40,149 bases of DNA, taken from assembly GCA_035701505.1 (NCBI GenBank), contig DASSSA010000018.1:1-40149 (forward strand), read 5' to 3'. Below are positions 23,366-31,720 of this stretch, one piece after another. Position numbers and translations under genes: made by a program. Each line of letters begins with the position of its first letter. Positions within the stretch are counted from its first letter, which is position 1. The notes under the pieces are model-generated. The model did no database searches. It worked only from the letters and a program-made list of their open reading frames with translations, and was not told the DNA's origin. Origin of the DNA: AC-69 sp035701505 (GTDB lineage: Bacteria; Actinomycetota; UBA4738; HRBIN12).

Positions 23366-25422
23366 CGGAGGCAGTCGTCCAGGCGGGACGACATTACCTG
23401 CGAGCGGGGAACCGGTCGATCTTGCCGGTTGGCGCGCACTTCGTCCCCTCCGAGGGGCCGGATTGGCCATGGCGCGTAGACGAGTCGGTATTCGACCGTG
23501 CGTTCGCGCAGATGTCGGCCATCGGGATGACGGCGGTTCGCATCGACCTGCTGTGGTCGGCGATCGAGCCCGAACCCGGGCGTTACGACGAGGATCACCT
23601 GCGTCGGCTCGATGCGATCCTGGAGGTCGCGAAGGTTCACGATCTTTGGCTGCATCCCACGCTCTTCGTCGGGGGCGAGGTCGGCGACGCGTTCTGGGAC
23701 GTCCCGTGGCGCGGTGGTCGGCACCCGCACCGGGACCCGGAGATGCTACGCCTGCAGGCCGAGCATGCGGCGATGCTCGCACGGCGATGGAAGGACGACC
23801 CGGCGATCATCGCGTGGGATCTCACCGACGAGCCGCCTTTCTGGCTGTTCCCCGACACGACGGACGACGACGCCCGGGCATGGACCCGAGTGCTCGTCGA
23901 TGTGCTCCGCGCCGAGGATCCGGAGCACTTGATCACGATCGGGACGTCGGGGCAGGAGGTGGGGTGTGGCCCGTTCCGGGCGGATGTGGTCGCTGACCGG
24001 CTCGACTTCGCGTGCGTGCACCCTTACCCGATCTACCAGCCCGAGATCTATCCCGACCGGTTGCTCTCGCCGCGGATGACGCACGCCGGCGCGTTCGAGA
24101 CGGCACTGGCGGCGGACGCCGGCAGGGCGGTCATGGTCCACGAGTACGGTGCGTCCTCGACGCAGTTCGACCCCGAGGCGATCGCGGCCTACGATCGTTT
24201 GCTCTCGTACTCGAGCCTCGGTCGAGGCGCGATCGGGTACTTCGCTTGGTGCTGGACCGACGCGGAGCCGGCCGCGTACCTGCGCGTCCCGTACGTCCGG
24301 CAGCCACACGAGACCCAGTTCGGCGTCACCGACTGGCGAGGCAAGCTTCGCCCCCGGGGGAGCGTGCTCGCCGATCTCGCGGGTCTCGCCGGGCGGCTCG
24401 ACTTGGACGCCGTTGCCTCGGATGGCCCAGCGCCGGCACGCGCGGCCATCCCCGTGCCGCATGAGTACGTCCGCCCCTACGACCCTGACGCCTACGGGCT
24501 CTCCGAAGCGCCTTCCGGGCTCTACCGTCCCTCCGAGTCGACGTGGAGTCCGCGCCGCGTCGGGATGATGGACGCCAAGCAGCTGGTCCGCTCGCTGTTG
24601 AACGCGTTCGTGATGGCCTCGCGTGCCGACCTCTCGATGTCCTTCCCGCGGGAACGACTCGACGACGTGTGGCCCGATGTTCCACTGGTGATGCTGCCCG
24701 CTCCGCTCGCGTCTACGACGATCTCGCTGTGGCACGTACGGGCCAGTTTCTGGCGCGGCGCTCGAGACTTCTTCGGTCGCGGAGGCGTCCTCTACATCTC
24801 GTGCTCCGCTGACGTCGCGATCCCGGAGATGGAGGAGCTAGCCGGATGCCGCATCGCGGACCGCACCCCGGGAGACCGCAGGGCGGTCCTTCGATTCGTC
24901 AGGCCGTGGGGACCGTGCGCCAGAGATGACGAGCTGGTGCTGCCGGAGGGGGACGGAACGCTCGCGATGAGCGGAGTTCGGCTGCGCGTCTCGGATGCCG
25001 AGACGATCGCCGTAGACGCGGGCGGCGATCCGGCGCTGGTCATGGTCCGTCGCGGCTCGGGCACCGCCGTTACGTGCGCCTATCCGGTTGAGGCGCTCCT
25101 GGCCTCCGAGCCGGACGCGCACCGGCCGGACGACCGGAGCTGGGGTTTGTACGCGGGCCTCGCGCGGCTGGTGGACGCGACAGACTCCGCGTCCTGCGAC
25201 CACGCAGACGTGACGCTCGGCGAGCTCCGTGGCCCTCAGGGCGGAGTCGTGACCTTGACGAACCATTCTGATCGCGACCTCACGGCATCGGTCCTCCTTC
25301 CCCGAGCCGGCGCTCGCGTCGAGTGGGCAGGGGCCGCCGCCACCGTCCTGGACGCCGGCGTGGATCGTCTCTCCGTCGCTCTGGAGGCGTTCGGTGCTGC
25401 CGTGCTGTCCTGGCGAGGGTAG
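23362..25422 (+). CDS. Clan GH-A glycoside hydrolase (cellulase/beta-galactosidase-like TIM barrel)
   Basis: A 686-residue hydrolase. The TIM barrel covers about 1-340: PVGAHFVPSEGPDWPW, MTAVRIDLLWSAIEPEPGRY, LHPTLFVGGEVG, then IIAWDLTDEPPFW with the acid/base Glu157 and VMVHEYGASS with the nucleophile Glu261. The usual N-E-P is D-E-P here. The region after about 400 includes a Trx/GAT-like domain (LVMLPAPLASTTIS, GGVLYISCSADVA) and a C-terminal beta sandwich, as in GH42 and related beta-galactosidases. There is no signal peptide, so the substrate is probably an imported oligosaccharide. ATG 23362 overlaps the preceding stop. It ends three bases from the stop of the convergent permease gene. 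Confidence 0.85.
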   Translation: MTEAVVQAGRHYLRAGNRSILPVGAHFVPSEGPDWPWRVDESVFDRAFAQMSAIGMTAVRIDLLWSAIEPEPGRYDEDHLRRLDAILEVAKVHDLWLHPTLFVGGEVGDAFWDVPWRGGRHPHRDPEMLRLQAEHAAMLARRWKDDPAIIAWDLTDEPPFWLFPDTTDDDARAWTRVLVDVLRAEDPEHLITIGTSGQEVGCGPFRADVVADRLDFACVHPYPIYQPEIYPDRLLSPRMTHAGAFETALAADAGRAVMVHEYGASSTQFDPEAIAAYDRLLSYSSLGRGAIGYFAWCWTDAEPAAYLRVPYVRQPHETQFGVTDWRGKLRPRGSVLADLAGLAGRLDLDAVASDGPAPARAAIPVPHEYVRPYDPDAYGLSEAPSGLYRPSESTWSPRRVGMMDAKQLVRSLLNAFVMASRADLSMSFPRERLDDVWPDVPLVMLPAPLASTTISLWHVRASFWRGARDFFGRGGVLYISCSADVAIPEMEELAGCRIADRTPGDRRAVLRFVRPWGPCARDDELVLPEGDGTLAMSGVRLRVSDAETIAVDAGGDPALVMVRRGSGTAVTCAYPVEALLASEPDAHRPDDRSWGLYAGLARLVDATDSASCDHADVTLGELRGPQGGVVTLTNHSDRDLTASVLLPRAGARVEWAGAAATVLDAGVDRLSVALEAFGAAVLSWRG

Positions 25423-25425
25423 CGC

Positions 25426-26331
25426 TCAGCCCTTCACTGCGCCGGCGGTCAGCCCTTCGATGAACCGCCGCTGGAGGACGAGGAAGACCAGGATCATCGG
25501 GCCCGCCGTGAGGGCCGTCCCGGCCATCGTGTCTCCCCAGTTGACCGTGTTCCTTCGGGCGAGAAGAGCAAGCCCGACCGGGAGGGTCCTCACCTGGTCG
25601 GTGTTCGTCACGAGAAGCGGCCAAAGGAAGTCGTTCCACGCGCCCAGGAACGTGAAGATTGCGAGCGTCGCCATCCCCGGCAACGCGATGGGGTACACGA
25701 TCCGAGCGAGGATCGTGAACTCCGATGCCCCGTCCACTCGAGCAGACTCCAAGATGTCGTCCGGTATCGAGGCCAGGAACTGACGCATCAGGAATATCCC
25801 GAAGACCTGGATAGCTCCTGGGAGTATGAGAGCCGAGTAGGTGTTCACGCCGAGGTTCGAATTGAAATCACGGAGCGCGACCATGATCCGATACAGCGGG
25901 ATCAGATTCACTTGGAAAGGAATCATCAACGTGATCAGCAGCAAGAAGAACAAGACGTTGCGACCGGGGAAGCGGAGCTTCGCGAAGGCGTACGCGGCCG
26001 CCGTGTCGAACACGACGTTCAATCCAACGATCGTCCCCGTGACGATAACGCTGTTGAGGAGGTAACGGCCAAACGGCAGGAGCGTGAAAACGTCGCGATA
26101 GTTCGTCAGGGTCCACGGGTTCGGGATGAACTTCGGCGGGGAGGCGAATACGTCGCCGCTCGGCTTGAACGAGGTCGCAAGCGCCCAATAGAAGGGCCCG
26201 ATCATGAGGATCGAAGTGCCGATCAAGGCCGCGTAGAGGATCGCTCGTCGGAAAGGGTGCCGGGGGCGTTTGGTTTCGCGCCGCTCGATCGCGGCCGGCA
26301 ATGGGCGCGGTGCCGCGCGGGTTATCGTCAT
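25426..26331 (-). CDS. Carbohydrate ABC transporter permease, MalG/CUT1 type (set 1)
   Basis: A 301-residue inner-membrane permease with six predicted helices, starting with ILYAALIGTSILMIGPFYWALATSF. The cytoplasmic EAA loop that contacts the ATPase reads ESARVDGASEFTILARIVYP (about 195-214). The C-terminal RFIEGLTAGAVKG is a CUT1 hallmark. ATG 26331 overlaps the stop of the upstream permease (ATGA), so translation is coupled. It partners the permease at 26328 and the binding lipoprotein at 27228. No ATPase gene is in this set; the MalK-like subunit at 38056 is the only candidate in the window. Confidence 0.95.
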   Translation of the reverse strand: MTITRAAPRPLPAAIERRETKRPRHPFRRAILYAALIGTSILMIGPFYWALATSFKPSGDVFASPPKFIPNPWTLTNYRDVFTLLPFGRYLLNSVIVTGTIVGLNVVFDTAAAYAFAKLRFPGRNVLFFLLLITLMIPFQVNLIPLYRIMVALRDFNSNLGVNTYSALILPGAIQVFGIFLMRQFLASIPDDILESARVDGASEFTILARIVYPIALPGMATLAIFTFLGAWNDFLWPLLVTNTDQVRTLPVGLALLARRNTVNWGDTMAGTALTAGPMILVFLVLQRRFIEGLTAGAVKG

Positions 26332-27122
26332 CGGCGCCTCTCGAACAGGAAGATCTGGATGTACGAGAGCGTCGCGAGGATCGCCAGGAGCACGTAGGCC
26401 ACGGCCGAGGCCTCACCCAGTTCGAGAAGGTTGAACCGCTCGACCAGGTCGAACACCAGGGTTCGCGTGGAGTTGATCGGCTCCGCGTTCGTCATCACGA
26501 AGATCTGGTCGAACACCTGGAAGCTCCCGATGATGCCGATGATGTAGACGAACATGATCGTCGGGCGGAGCGAAGGCAGTGTGATGTGACGGACCTGCTG
26601 CCAGTAGCTCGCCCCGTCCACTCTGGCGGCGTCATAGAACTCCCGGGGGATCGCCTGCAAGGCGGCGAGGAAGACCACGGTCTCGAACCCGAATCCCTGC
26701 CAGATGCTCGTAACGGCCACCGAGGGGAGCGCCGTGGTCGTGTCACTCAGCCACGAGCGCGTCGGCAGATGAAGGAACGAGAGGATCTGGTTGATGATCC
26801 CCTGGTCGTTCAGCAGGATCTTCCAGATCGATGCGACGACCACGAGCGACGTCATTACCGGCAGGAAGTACGCGGCTCGGAAGAACGCGCGGAAGCGAAC
26901 CGCCTGGTTCAACAGCAGCGCCGAGAGGAACCCGAGCACCGGCCCGATGCTCATGCCCATGATGACGAACAGCACGGTGTTCCATAGCGCTTTGATGAAG
27001 TCCTCATCGCCCAAGAGCTCGCGGTAGTTCGCCAGCCCCACCCACTTGGCCGTTCCCAGTCCGCTGTACTCCGTAAAGCTCCAGAAGCCCGAGTACGCGA
27101 TCGGGATGTACAGGAAGATCAC
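26328..27122 (-). CDS. Carbohydrate ABC transporter permease, MalF/UgpA type (set 1), start uncertain
   Basis: A permease of 264 residues from the only canonical start, GTG 27122, with EAA loop YDAARVDGASYWQQVRHITLP (about 175-195). That start cuts the first membrane helix. In the same frame the upstream codons encode a proper N-terminus: a basic cytoplasmic stretch, then VLPAYVLIAPAIASAVIF, running back without ATG, GTG or TTG to the TAG that ends the binding-protein gene (27230-27228). The true start may be a rare codon such as ATC 27224-27222, or the base reading may be wrong here. Neighbours leave no doubt about function: importer channel subunit paired with the permease at 25426. Confidence 0.85.
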   Translation of the reverse strand: MIFLYIPIAYSGFWSFTEYSGLGTAKWVGLANYRELLGDEDFIKALWNTVLFVIMGMSIGPVLGFLSALLLNQAVRFRAFFRAAYFLPVMTSLVVVASIWKILLNDQGIINQILSFLHLPTRSWLSDTTTALPSVAVTSIWQGFGFETVVFLAALQAIPREFYDAARVDGASYWQQVRHITLPSLRPTIMFVYIIGIIGSFQVFDQIFVMTNAEPINSTRTLVFDLVERFNLLELGEASAVAYVLLAILATLSYIQIFLFERRR

Positions 27123-27227
27123 GGCAGACGCGATCGCCGGAGCGATGAGGACGTAGGCGGGCAGGACCTTCCGGACCCGCCCGCGCGTCCTTCGTCGGGG
27201 TCGACCGGCGGCTACGGCTGCGATGAC

Positions 27228-28526
27228 CTACCCCGCGAGTTCCTCGTTGACCTTCGCTTCGTAGGTATCGAGCGCCTCCTGCGGCGTCGCCTTGTCCAGC
27301 ATCACGGACTGCACCATGTTGCCGATGTCTTCGTCGATCGGATCCCACGCCTCGACGTACGGGAAGTGCGTGGCGGTCGCCATCGAATCGAGGAACACCG
27401 AGAACGGCGCCTGGCCCCCGAAGTAGGGATCGGGCTCGGTCAGCTCCGGGCTCTCGAGTGCCGCCGTCGTGGCCGGCGCGGCTCCGGCCAGCGTGAACAC
27501 GCCGACCTGTTGCTCGGGCTGCAGCATGTACTCGACGAACTTCCACGCCTCATCAGGGTGCGGGGCGTTCACCGGGATGGAGAGCCCCGTTCCGCCCAGG
27601 TAACTGCCAGGCTCCTCGGCCTGGGGAGCCGGCGCGACGGCCCACTTGCCCTTTTGATCCGGCGCGCCACTCTTCAGCAGACCCATGTAGTAGGGCCCGT
27701 CAAGGAACATGCCGAGGCGTTCGTCCTTGATCCCGCGTATCGGCTCGCCTTGGGGATCGCCCCAATAGATCCCCGACCCATCGTCCAAGAACCCCTTGTA
27801 GAACTCGAGGGCCTCCAGTCCCGCCGCGCTGTTGAAGGCGGCGGCCGATGCGTCCGAGTTCAGGATCTCGCCGCCGTTCTGGAAGAGGAACTGGCACCAG
27901 TGGAAACAGTCGTTGCCGAACACCTCGAAGCAGAACTTGTCACAGGCCCCATCCCCGTCGGTGTCCTCGGCCAGCTGCTTCGCCGCGGCGCGCAGCTCCT
28001 CCCAGGTCGTGGGCACGTCGATCCCCTTCTTCTCAAACTGATCGGCTCGGTAATACAGGGAGTATGCGTCGAAGTCGAACATCATGGTGACGTAGTGGTC
28101 GTCGAAGGTCATGGCTTCGAGCGCGCCCGGTTGGTACTGGTCTTCGATGAGCTGACCGTTCAACTGACCCCCGGAGAGATCGGTGAGATCCGCGAAGATA
28201 CCCTTGGAGGCGAAGGTCGGGATCCACGTCATGTCCATCGTGGCCACGTCCGGCGAGTCTCCTGACGACACTCGAACGGTGAACTTCTCGTGCATGGAAT
28301 CCCAGTCGCCGGCCTCGTAGTTCACCTTGATCCCAGGGTGCTCTTGCTCGAACCGTTCGACGACGTCCGACGCGAGCGGCGTTGCTTCTCCGTAATAGTC
28401 GAGCACCGTGATCGTTACCGGTCCGGTCTCTTCTCCGTCTTCGTCGCCGCCGGTGCAGGCAGTGGCGACGATCGTGAGGATGCCGACGACCGCGATCGCC
28501 GCCCGAACTCCCACCCACTTCGTCAT
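27228..28526 (-). CDS. Sugar ABC transporter substrate-binding lipoprotein (set 1)
   Basis: A 432-residue family-1 extracellular sugar-binding protein. A lipoprotein signal covers 1-24 with ATAC (Cys24), followed by an acidic linker (TGGDEDGEE). The domain shows TITVLDYYGEATPLASDVVERF, DSMHEKFTVRVSSGDSPDVA and VNAPHPDEAWKFVEYML, usual for CUT1 binding proteins. It contains three extra cysteines around DKFCFEVFGNDCFHWCQF, possibly a disulfide. ATG 28526 has AAGGAGG about a dozen bases upstream. It lies 90 bases downstream of the ROK gene on the same strand and precedes two permeases, so one transcript from the ROK promoter is plausible. The ligand is unknown; nearby enzymes suggest a glycan fragment. 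Confidence 0.93.
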   Translation of the reverse strand: MTKWVGVRAAIAVVGILTIVATACTGGDEDGEETGPVTITVLDYYGEATPLASDVVERFEQEHPGIKVNYEAGDWDSMHEKFTVRVSSGDSPDVATMDMTWIPTFASKGIFADLTDLSGGQLNGQLIEDQYQPGALEAMTFDDHYVTMMFDFDAYSLYYRADQFEKKGIDVPTTWEELRAAAKQLAEDTDGDGACDKFCFEVFGNDCFHWCQFLFQNGGEILNSDASAAAFNSAAGLEALEFYKGFLDDGSGIYWGDPQGEPIRGIKDERLGMFLDGPYYMGLLKSGAPDQKGKWAVAPAPQAEEPGSYLGGTGLSIPVNAPHPDEAWKFVEYMLQPEQQVGVFTLAGAAPATTAALESPELTEPDPYFGGQAPFSVFLDSMATATHFPYVEAWDPIDEDIGNMVQSVMLDKATPQEALDTYEAKVNEELAG

Positions 28527-28616
28527 GGTTCTACACCCCCTCCTTCGTGACGCTGCTTGGAGTGATCATGTGCGCGCTCCCAGATTTCTCCATCGGCTCC
28601 AGGAATCCTCGCATCG

Positions 28617-29750
28617 TCATGTCCCTTTTGCTTCACGCCCTCGTGTGAACAGCAGGTCCTGCGCAGTCTGGAGCGCGAGGGCCACTGCCCCCGTCAGCTC
28701 GGCGTCCTCCCCCAGCGCCGAGACCTCGAGCCTCGGTTGGAACGGCGAGATCGCCCGCAGCTCCCGCTCGACCGGCTCGAGGAGCAAGTCGCCGTTTCGC
28801 CCGATGCCACCCCCCAGGATCACGAGCTCGGGATCGACCACGGGCACGATGGCCGCCACCGCGAGCGCGATCCGTTCGGCCACGAGCGCCATCACCTTCA
28901 GGGCCCAGTCGTCGCCCCGTCGGGCGGCCGCAACGAGCTTCTTCGGCGAGAGCGGAGGCTTTATGCCCAGTTCCCGAGCCATCTGCACGATGCCCTTTGC
29001 GCCCAACCCGGCCTCCAGGGCGCCCCGGCGACGATTGGCCGGGTCGTGGGGATCCGCCGTCGCGAGGGGCATGTATCCAACCTCGCCGGCTGCGCCGGTC
29101 GCTCCTCGATAGAGCTCGCCGTTCAGGACCAGGCCCATCCCCACCCCCGTGCCCACGTGGAGGTAGACGAAGTTCGACACGTCCTTGCCCAGGCCCCGCC
29201 ACTGCTCACCGACCGTTGCCAGGTTCACGTCGTTCTCGAAGGCGATGTTGGTCCCCAGTTCACGCTGGACTGCCTCGACCAGCCCCTGCCGTCCCCACCC
29301 AGGGAGGTTGTGGGCCAGGGCGACCTGTCCCCGGCTTGGCTCGAACACTCCCGGGCTTCCGACCGTGGCGCATGTCACCTGTCGCCATCGGATGCCCGCC
29401 TCCTTGGCCACCCCGTGGGCGATCTCCCCTATGTGCGAGATGAGCGCCCCCGCACTTGAGGCCTTGGCCCGCTCGTCCCGGCGGGCCACGACGTCGCCAT
29501 TCAGGTCGGCGATCGCCGCACGGAGGAGTGACGTGCCCACGTCGATCCCGACCACCCATCCTGCCCGTGGGTTCAGCTCGTACAGGACAGCGCTCGGCCC
29601 TTTGCCGCCAGAGGACCTACCGGCCGGTCGAACGAGACGGGCCCTCTCCAATGCTGCGAGCGAGTGAGACACCGTGGGCTTGGAGAGGCCGCTGTCCCGG
29701 GAGATCTGAGCCCGGGAGACCGGCCCCACCTGCCTGATGAACTCGAGCAC
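28617..29750 (-). CDS. ROK-family transcriptional repressor (NagC/XylR-like)
   Basis: A 377-residue ROK protein with an N-terminal winged HTH (QISRDSGLSKPTVSHSLAALE, about 16-36) and a sugar-kinase-fold domain (GIDVGTSLLRAAIADL, AFENDVNLATVGEQ, GTGVGMGLVLNGELYRGATG, VILGGGIGRNG). The ROK zinc motif CxCGxxGCxE is replaced by ANRRRGALEA, so all three cysteines are missing. GTG 29750 is the only canonical start, yet the typical ROK leader SLLRAINERA is encoded in frame just upstream, back to a TAG at 29837-29835; a CTG at 29831 could start it. An operator overlaps its promoter. It most likely represses itself, the divergent SDR and the set 2 genes until a sugar binds. Confidence 0.93.
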   Translation of the reverse strand: MLEFIRQVGPVSRAQISRDSGLSKPTVSHSLAALERARLVRPAGRSSGGKGPSAVLYELNPRAGWVVGIDVGTSLLRAAIADLNGDVVARRDERAKASSAGALISHIGEIAHGVAKEAGIRWRQVTCATVGSPGVFEPSRGQVALAHNLPGWGRQGLVEAVQRELGTNIAFENDVNLATVGEQWRGLGKDVSNFVYLHVGTGVGMGLVLNGELYRGATGAAGEVGYMPLATADPHDPANRRRGALEAGLGAKGIVQMARELGIKPPLSPKKLVAAARRGDDWALKVMALVAERIALAVAAIVPVVDPELVILGGGIGRNGDLLLEPVERELRAISPFQPRLEVSALGEDAELTGAVALALQTAQDLLFTRGREAKGT

Positions 29751-29835
29751 GGCCCGCTCGTTGATCGCTCTTAGTAAGCTCGGCGTACCCCCAGCGAAGG
29801 TCTGGTCCGCGCCCGTTCCCGACCCCCTCAGTCGC

Positions 29836-29852
29836 TAAGGAAACTTTCCTAA
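29836..29852. promoter_or_regulatory. ROK operator copy 1
   Basis: TAAGGAAACTTTCCTAA, a palindrome around C29844 with the 13-base core AGGAAACTTTCCT shared exactly by two other sites (33985, 35358). It lies in the 283-base divergent gap between the ROK gene and the SDR gene. A plus-strand -10 candidate TACGCT (29869-29874) places it at the -35 region of the SDR promoter. The rest of the gap up to the ribosome site near 30020 shows no gene. Confidence 0.85.
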
Positions 29853-30033
29853 CTATTCCGGCGCATGCTACGCTCCGGTCCCGATCCGAGTCAAGGCAGC
29901 GGCGCGTGCCGTGCCCTCGTCATCGAGGAGAGAAGCATCTCTGGCGGTCGAGCACGCCCGCCATGCTCGAGACGTCCAGGATGAGCTCCCCGGGCCGGCA
30001 CAGTAGGCCCGGCGCCATCGGAAGGAGCGTCGC

Positions 30034-30804
30034 ATGGATGAGTTCCCTCGGTTCGACCTAACCGGACAGGTGGCGTTGGTGACCGGCGCCGCTCGGGGGC
30101 TGGGCAGGGCCATCTCGCTCGCGTTGGCGAACGCCGGCGCCGATGTTGCGCTCGGCTTCCGTGACGTCAAGGAGAGCGGCGACGTGGCCACCCTGATCGA
30201 AGGCATGGGCCGCCGCTCGCTGCCGCTCCAGATGGACGTGACGCGGCTGGTTCAGGTCTTCCGCGGGGTCGACGACACGGTGACCACGCTCGGCCGGCTC
30301 GACATCCTGGTGAACAACGCCGGCTTGGGGCCCGAGAACCCGGCGGAGGACGTCCGCGAGGAGGACTTCGATCTGACCGTCGCGGTGAACCTGAAGGGAA
30401 CATTCTTCGCCAGCCAGGCCGCGGGGCGGGCCATGATCGCGCAGGGAAACGGCCGCATCATCAACCTGAGCTCACAAGCTGGGTTCGTTGCCCTCCCCAC
30501 CGAGTCGGTCTATTGCTTGACCAAGGCCGCGATCGTCCACCTCACGAAGTGCCTGGCCGTCGAGTGGGGCCAGCACGGCATCACCGTGAATGCCGTGGCT
30601 CCGACCTTCATCTCGACACCGGGGACCGAATCGGCGCTGGCCGACCCAGAATTCCGGGCTGACGTGGTCGAACGGATCGCCGGACTCCACCGGATAGGCG
30701 AGCCGATGGATGTAGCGGGCGCGGTTGTCTTCCTCGCTTCACCCGCGGCATCGCTCATCTCCGGCGAGACGATCTTGATCGACGGCGGGTGGACCGCCCG
30801 CTAG
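30034..30804 (+). CDS. Short-chain dehydrogenase/reductase (classical SDR)
   Basis: A 256-residue NAD(P)-dependent oxidoreductase with all classical motifs: TGAARGLGRA (cofactor loop, about 17-26), NNAG (about 94-97), Ser in INLSSQAG and Y-CLT-K (about 167-171), then GETILIDGGW at the C-terminus. It resembles glucose/gluconate dehydrogenases and FabG-type reductases. The start is ATG 30034, six bases after GGAAGGAG. The promoter region carries ROK operator copy 1, so it is probably induced with the sugar genes; oxidation or epimerisation of a sugar or sugar acid is inferred. It converges with the set 2 permease. Confidence 0.92.
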   Translation: MDEFPRFDLTGQVALVTGAARGLGRAISLALANAGADVALGFRDVKESGDVATLIEGMGRRSLPLQMDVTRLVQVFRGVDDTVTTLGRLDILVNNAGLGPENPAEDVREEDFDLTVAVNLKGTFFASQAAGRAMIAQGNGRIINLSSQAGFVALPTESVYCLTKAAIVHLTKCLAVEWGQHGITVNAVAPTFISTPGTESALADPEFRADVVERIAGLHRIGEPMDVAGAVVFLASPAASLISGETILIDGGWTAR

Positions 30805-30832
30805 CGAAGGTCCGATCGGGGCGTCAGTCCGG

Positions 30833-31720
30833 TTACCCCTTGACGGCGCCCGACGAGAGTCCGCTCACGATATAGCGCTGGAAGGCGAAGGCGATCAGGA
30901 GCGGTGGGATGGCAGCCAGGATCCCGCCCGCCGCCACCAGCCCGAAGTCCACCGTGAACCGCCCCTGGAATTCCGCGATGGCCACCGGGATCGTCTTCGC
31001 CCGGGCAGAGGAGGTGAAGATCAGCGCGTACAGGAACTCGTCCCAGGCAAGAAGGAACCCGAACAGTGCCGTGGCCAGGAGCCCCGAGCGGGCCAGCGGC
31101 AAGGTCACACGGAACAGCGCCCCCAGACGGCTGGTCCCGTCGATCCTGGCCGCGTCTTCCAGGTCTCGAGGGATGGTCCGGAAGTGGCCGCTCAGGATCC
31201 ACAGGACGAACGGCGTGATGAACGAGCAGTACACGATGATAAGGCCCACCTTCGTGTCGAGGAGGTGGAGCCGAACCATCGTCAGGTACAGCGGGATGAG
31301 GATGGCGATGGGAGGCAGCATGTATGTCGACAGGAAGAACAGGAGCGATGTGCGTCGGAACCGGAAGTCGACCCGGGCGAACGCGTAAGCGCCGAAGATC
31401 CCAACCGCCATGGAGATGGCCACCGAGCTCGACGCGATGATCGCGCTGTTGGTCACCCCCGCGCGGAAATCGGCCGCCGCATCGTTCGTTCCCGCGTGGA
31501 AGATGCTCGCGTAGCGATCGAACGAGATATGGGACGGGATCCACTTCAGGGGCCGGGCCAGCAGATCCACCGGGGAGGCCACGCTGGAGATCAGCAGCCA
31601 GGCGAACGGGGCGAGGACGACGACAGCCGTGAGGATCGCTGCCGCGTAGATGAACACGAGGTGGGCCACGCGCTTGCCAGAGCGCCTCCTCTTTCGGGCC
31701 GGACGCATCTCAGTACGCAA
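30833..31720 (-). CDS. Carbohydrate ABC transporter permease, MalG/CUT1 type (set 2)
   Basis: A 295-residue permease with a strongly basic cytoplasmic N-terminus (RPARKRRRSGKR) and six helices. The EAA loop is LEDAARIDGTSRLGALFRVT (about 193-212), and the C-terminus SGLSSGAVKG is typical of CUT1 inner-membrane subunits. ATG 31720 overlaps the end of the upstream permease by 11 bases, so the pair is translationally coupled. It is the last gene of the transcript starting with the binding protein at 33915. Confidence 0.95.
   Translation of the reverse strand: MRTEMRPARKRRRSGKRVAHLVFIYAAAILTAVVVLAPFAWLLISSVASPVDLLARPLKWIPSHISFDRYASIFHAGTNDAAADFRAGVTNSAIIASSSVAISMAVGIFGAYAFARVDFRFRRTSLLFFLSTYMLPPIAILIPLYLTMVRLHLLDTKVGLIIVYCSFITPFVLWILSGHFRTIPRDLEDAARIDGTSRLGALFRVTLPLARSGLLATALFGFLLAWDEFLYALIFTSSARAKTIPVAIAEFQGRFTVDFGLVAAGGILAAIPPLLIAFAFQRYIVSGLSSGAVKG

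Noticed and set aside
27222..27233. TAG read-through giving a binding protein-permease fusion
   Set aside because: The two are in the same frame, but the binding protein is outside the membrane while the permease N-terminus is basic and cytoplasmic, so the topology does not work.
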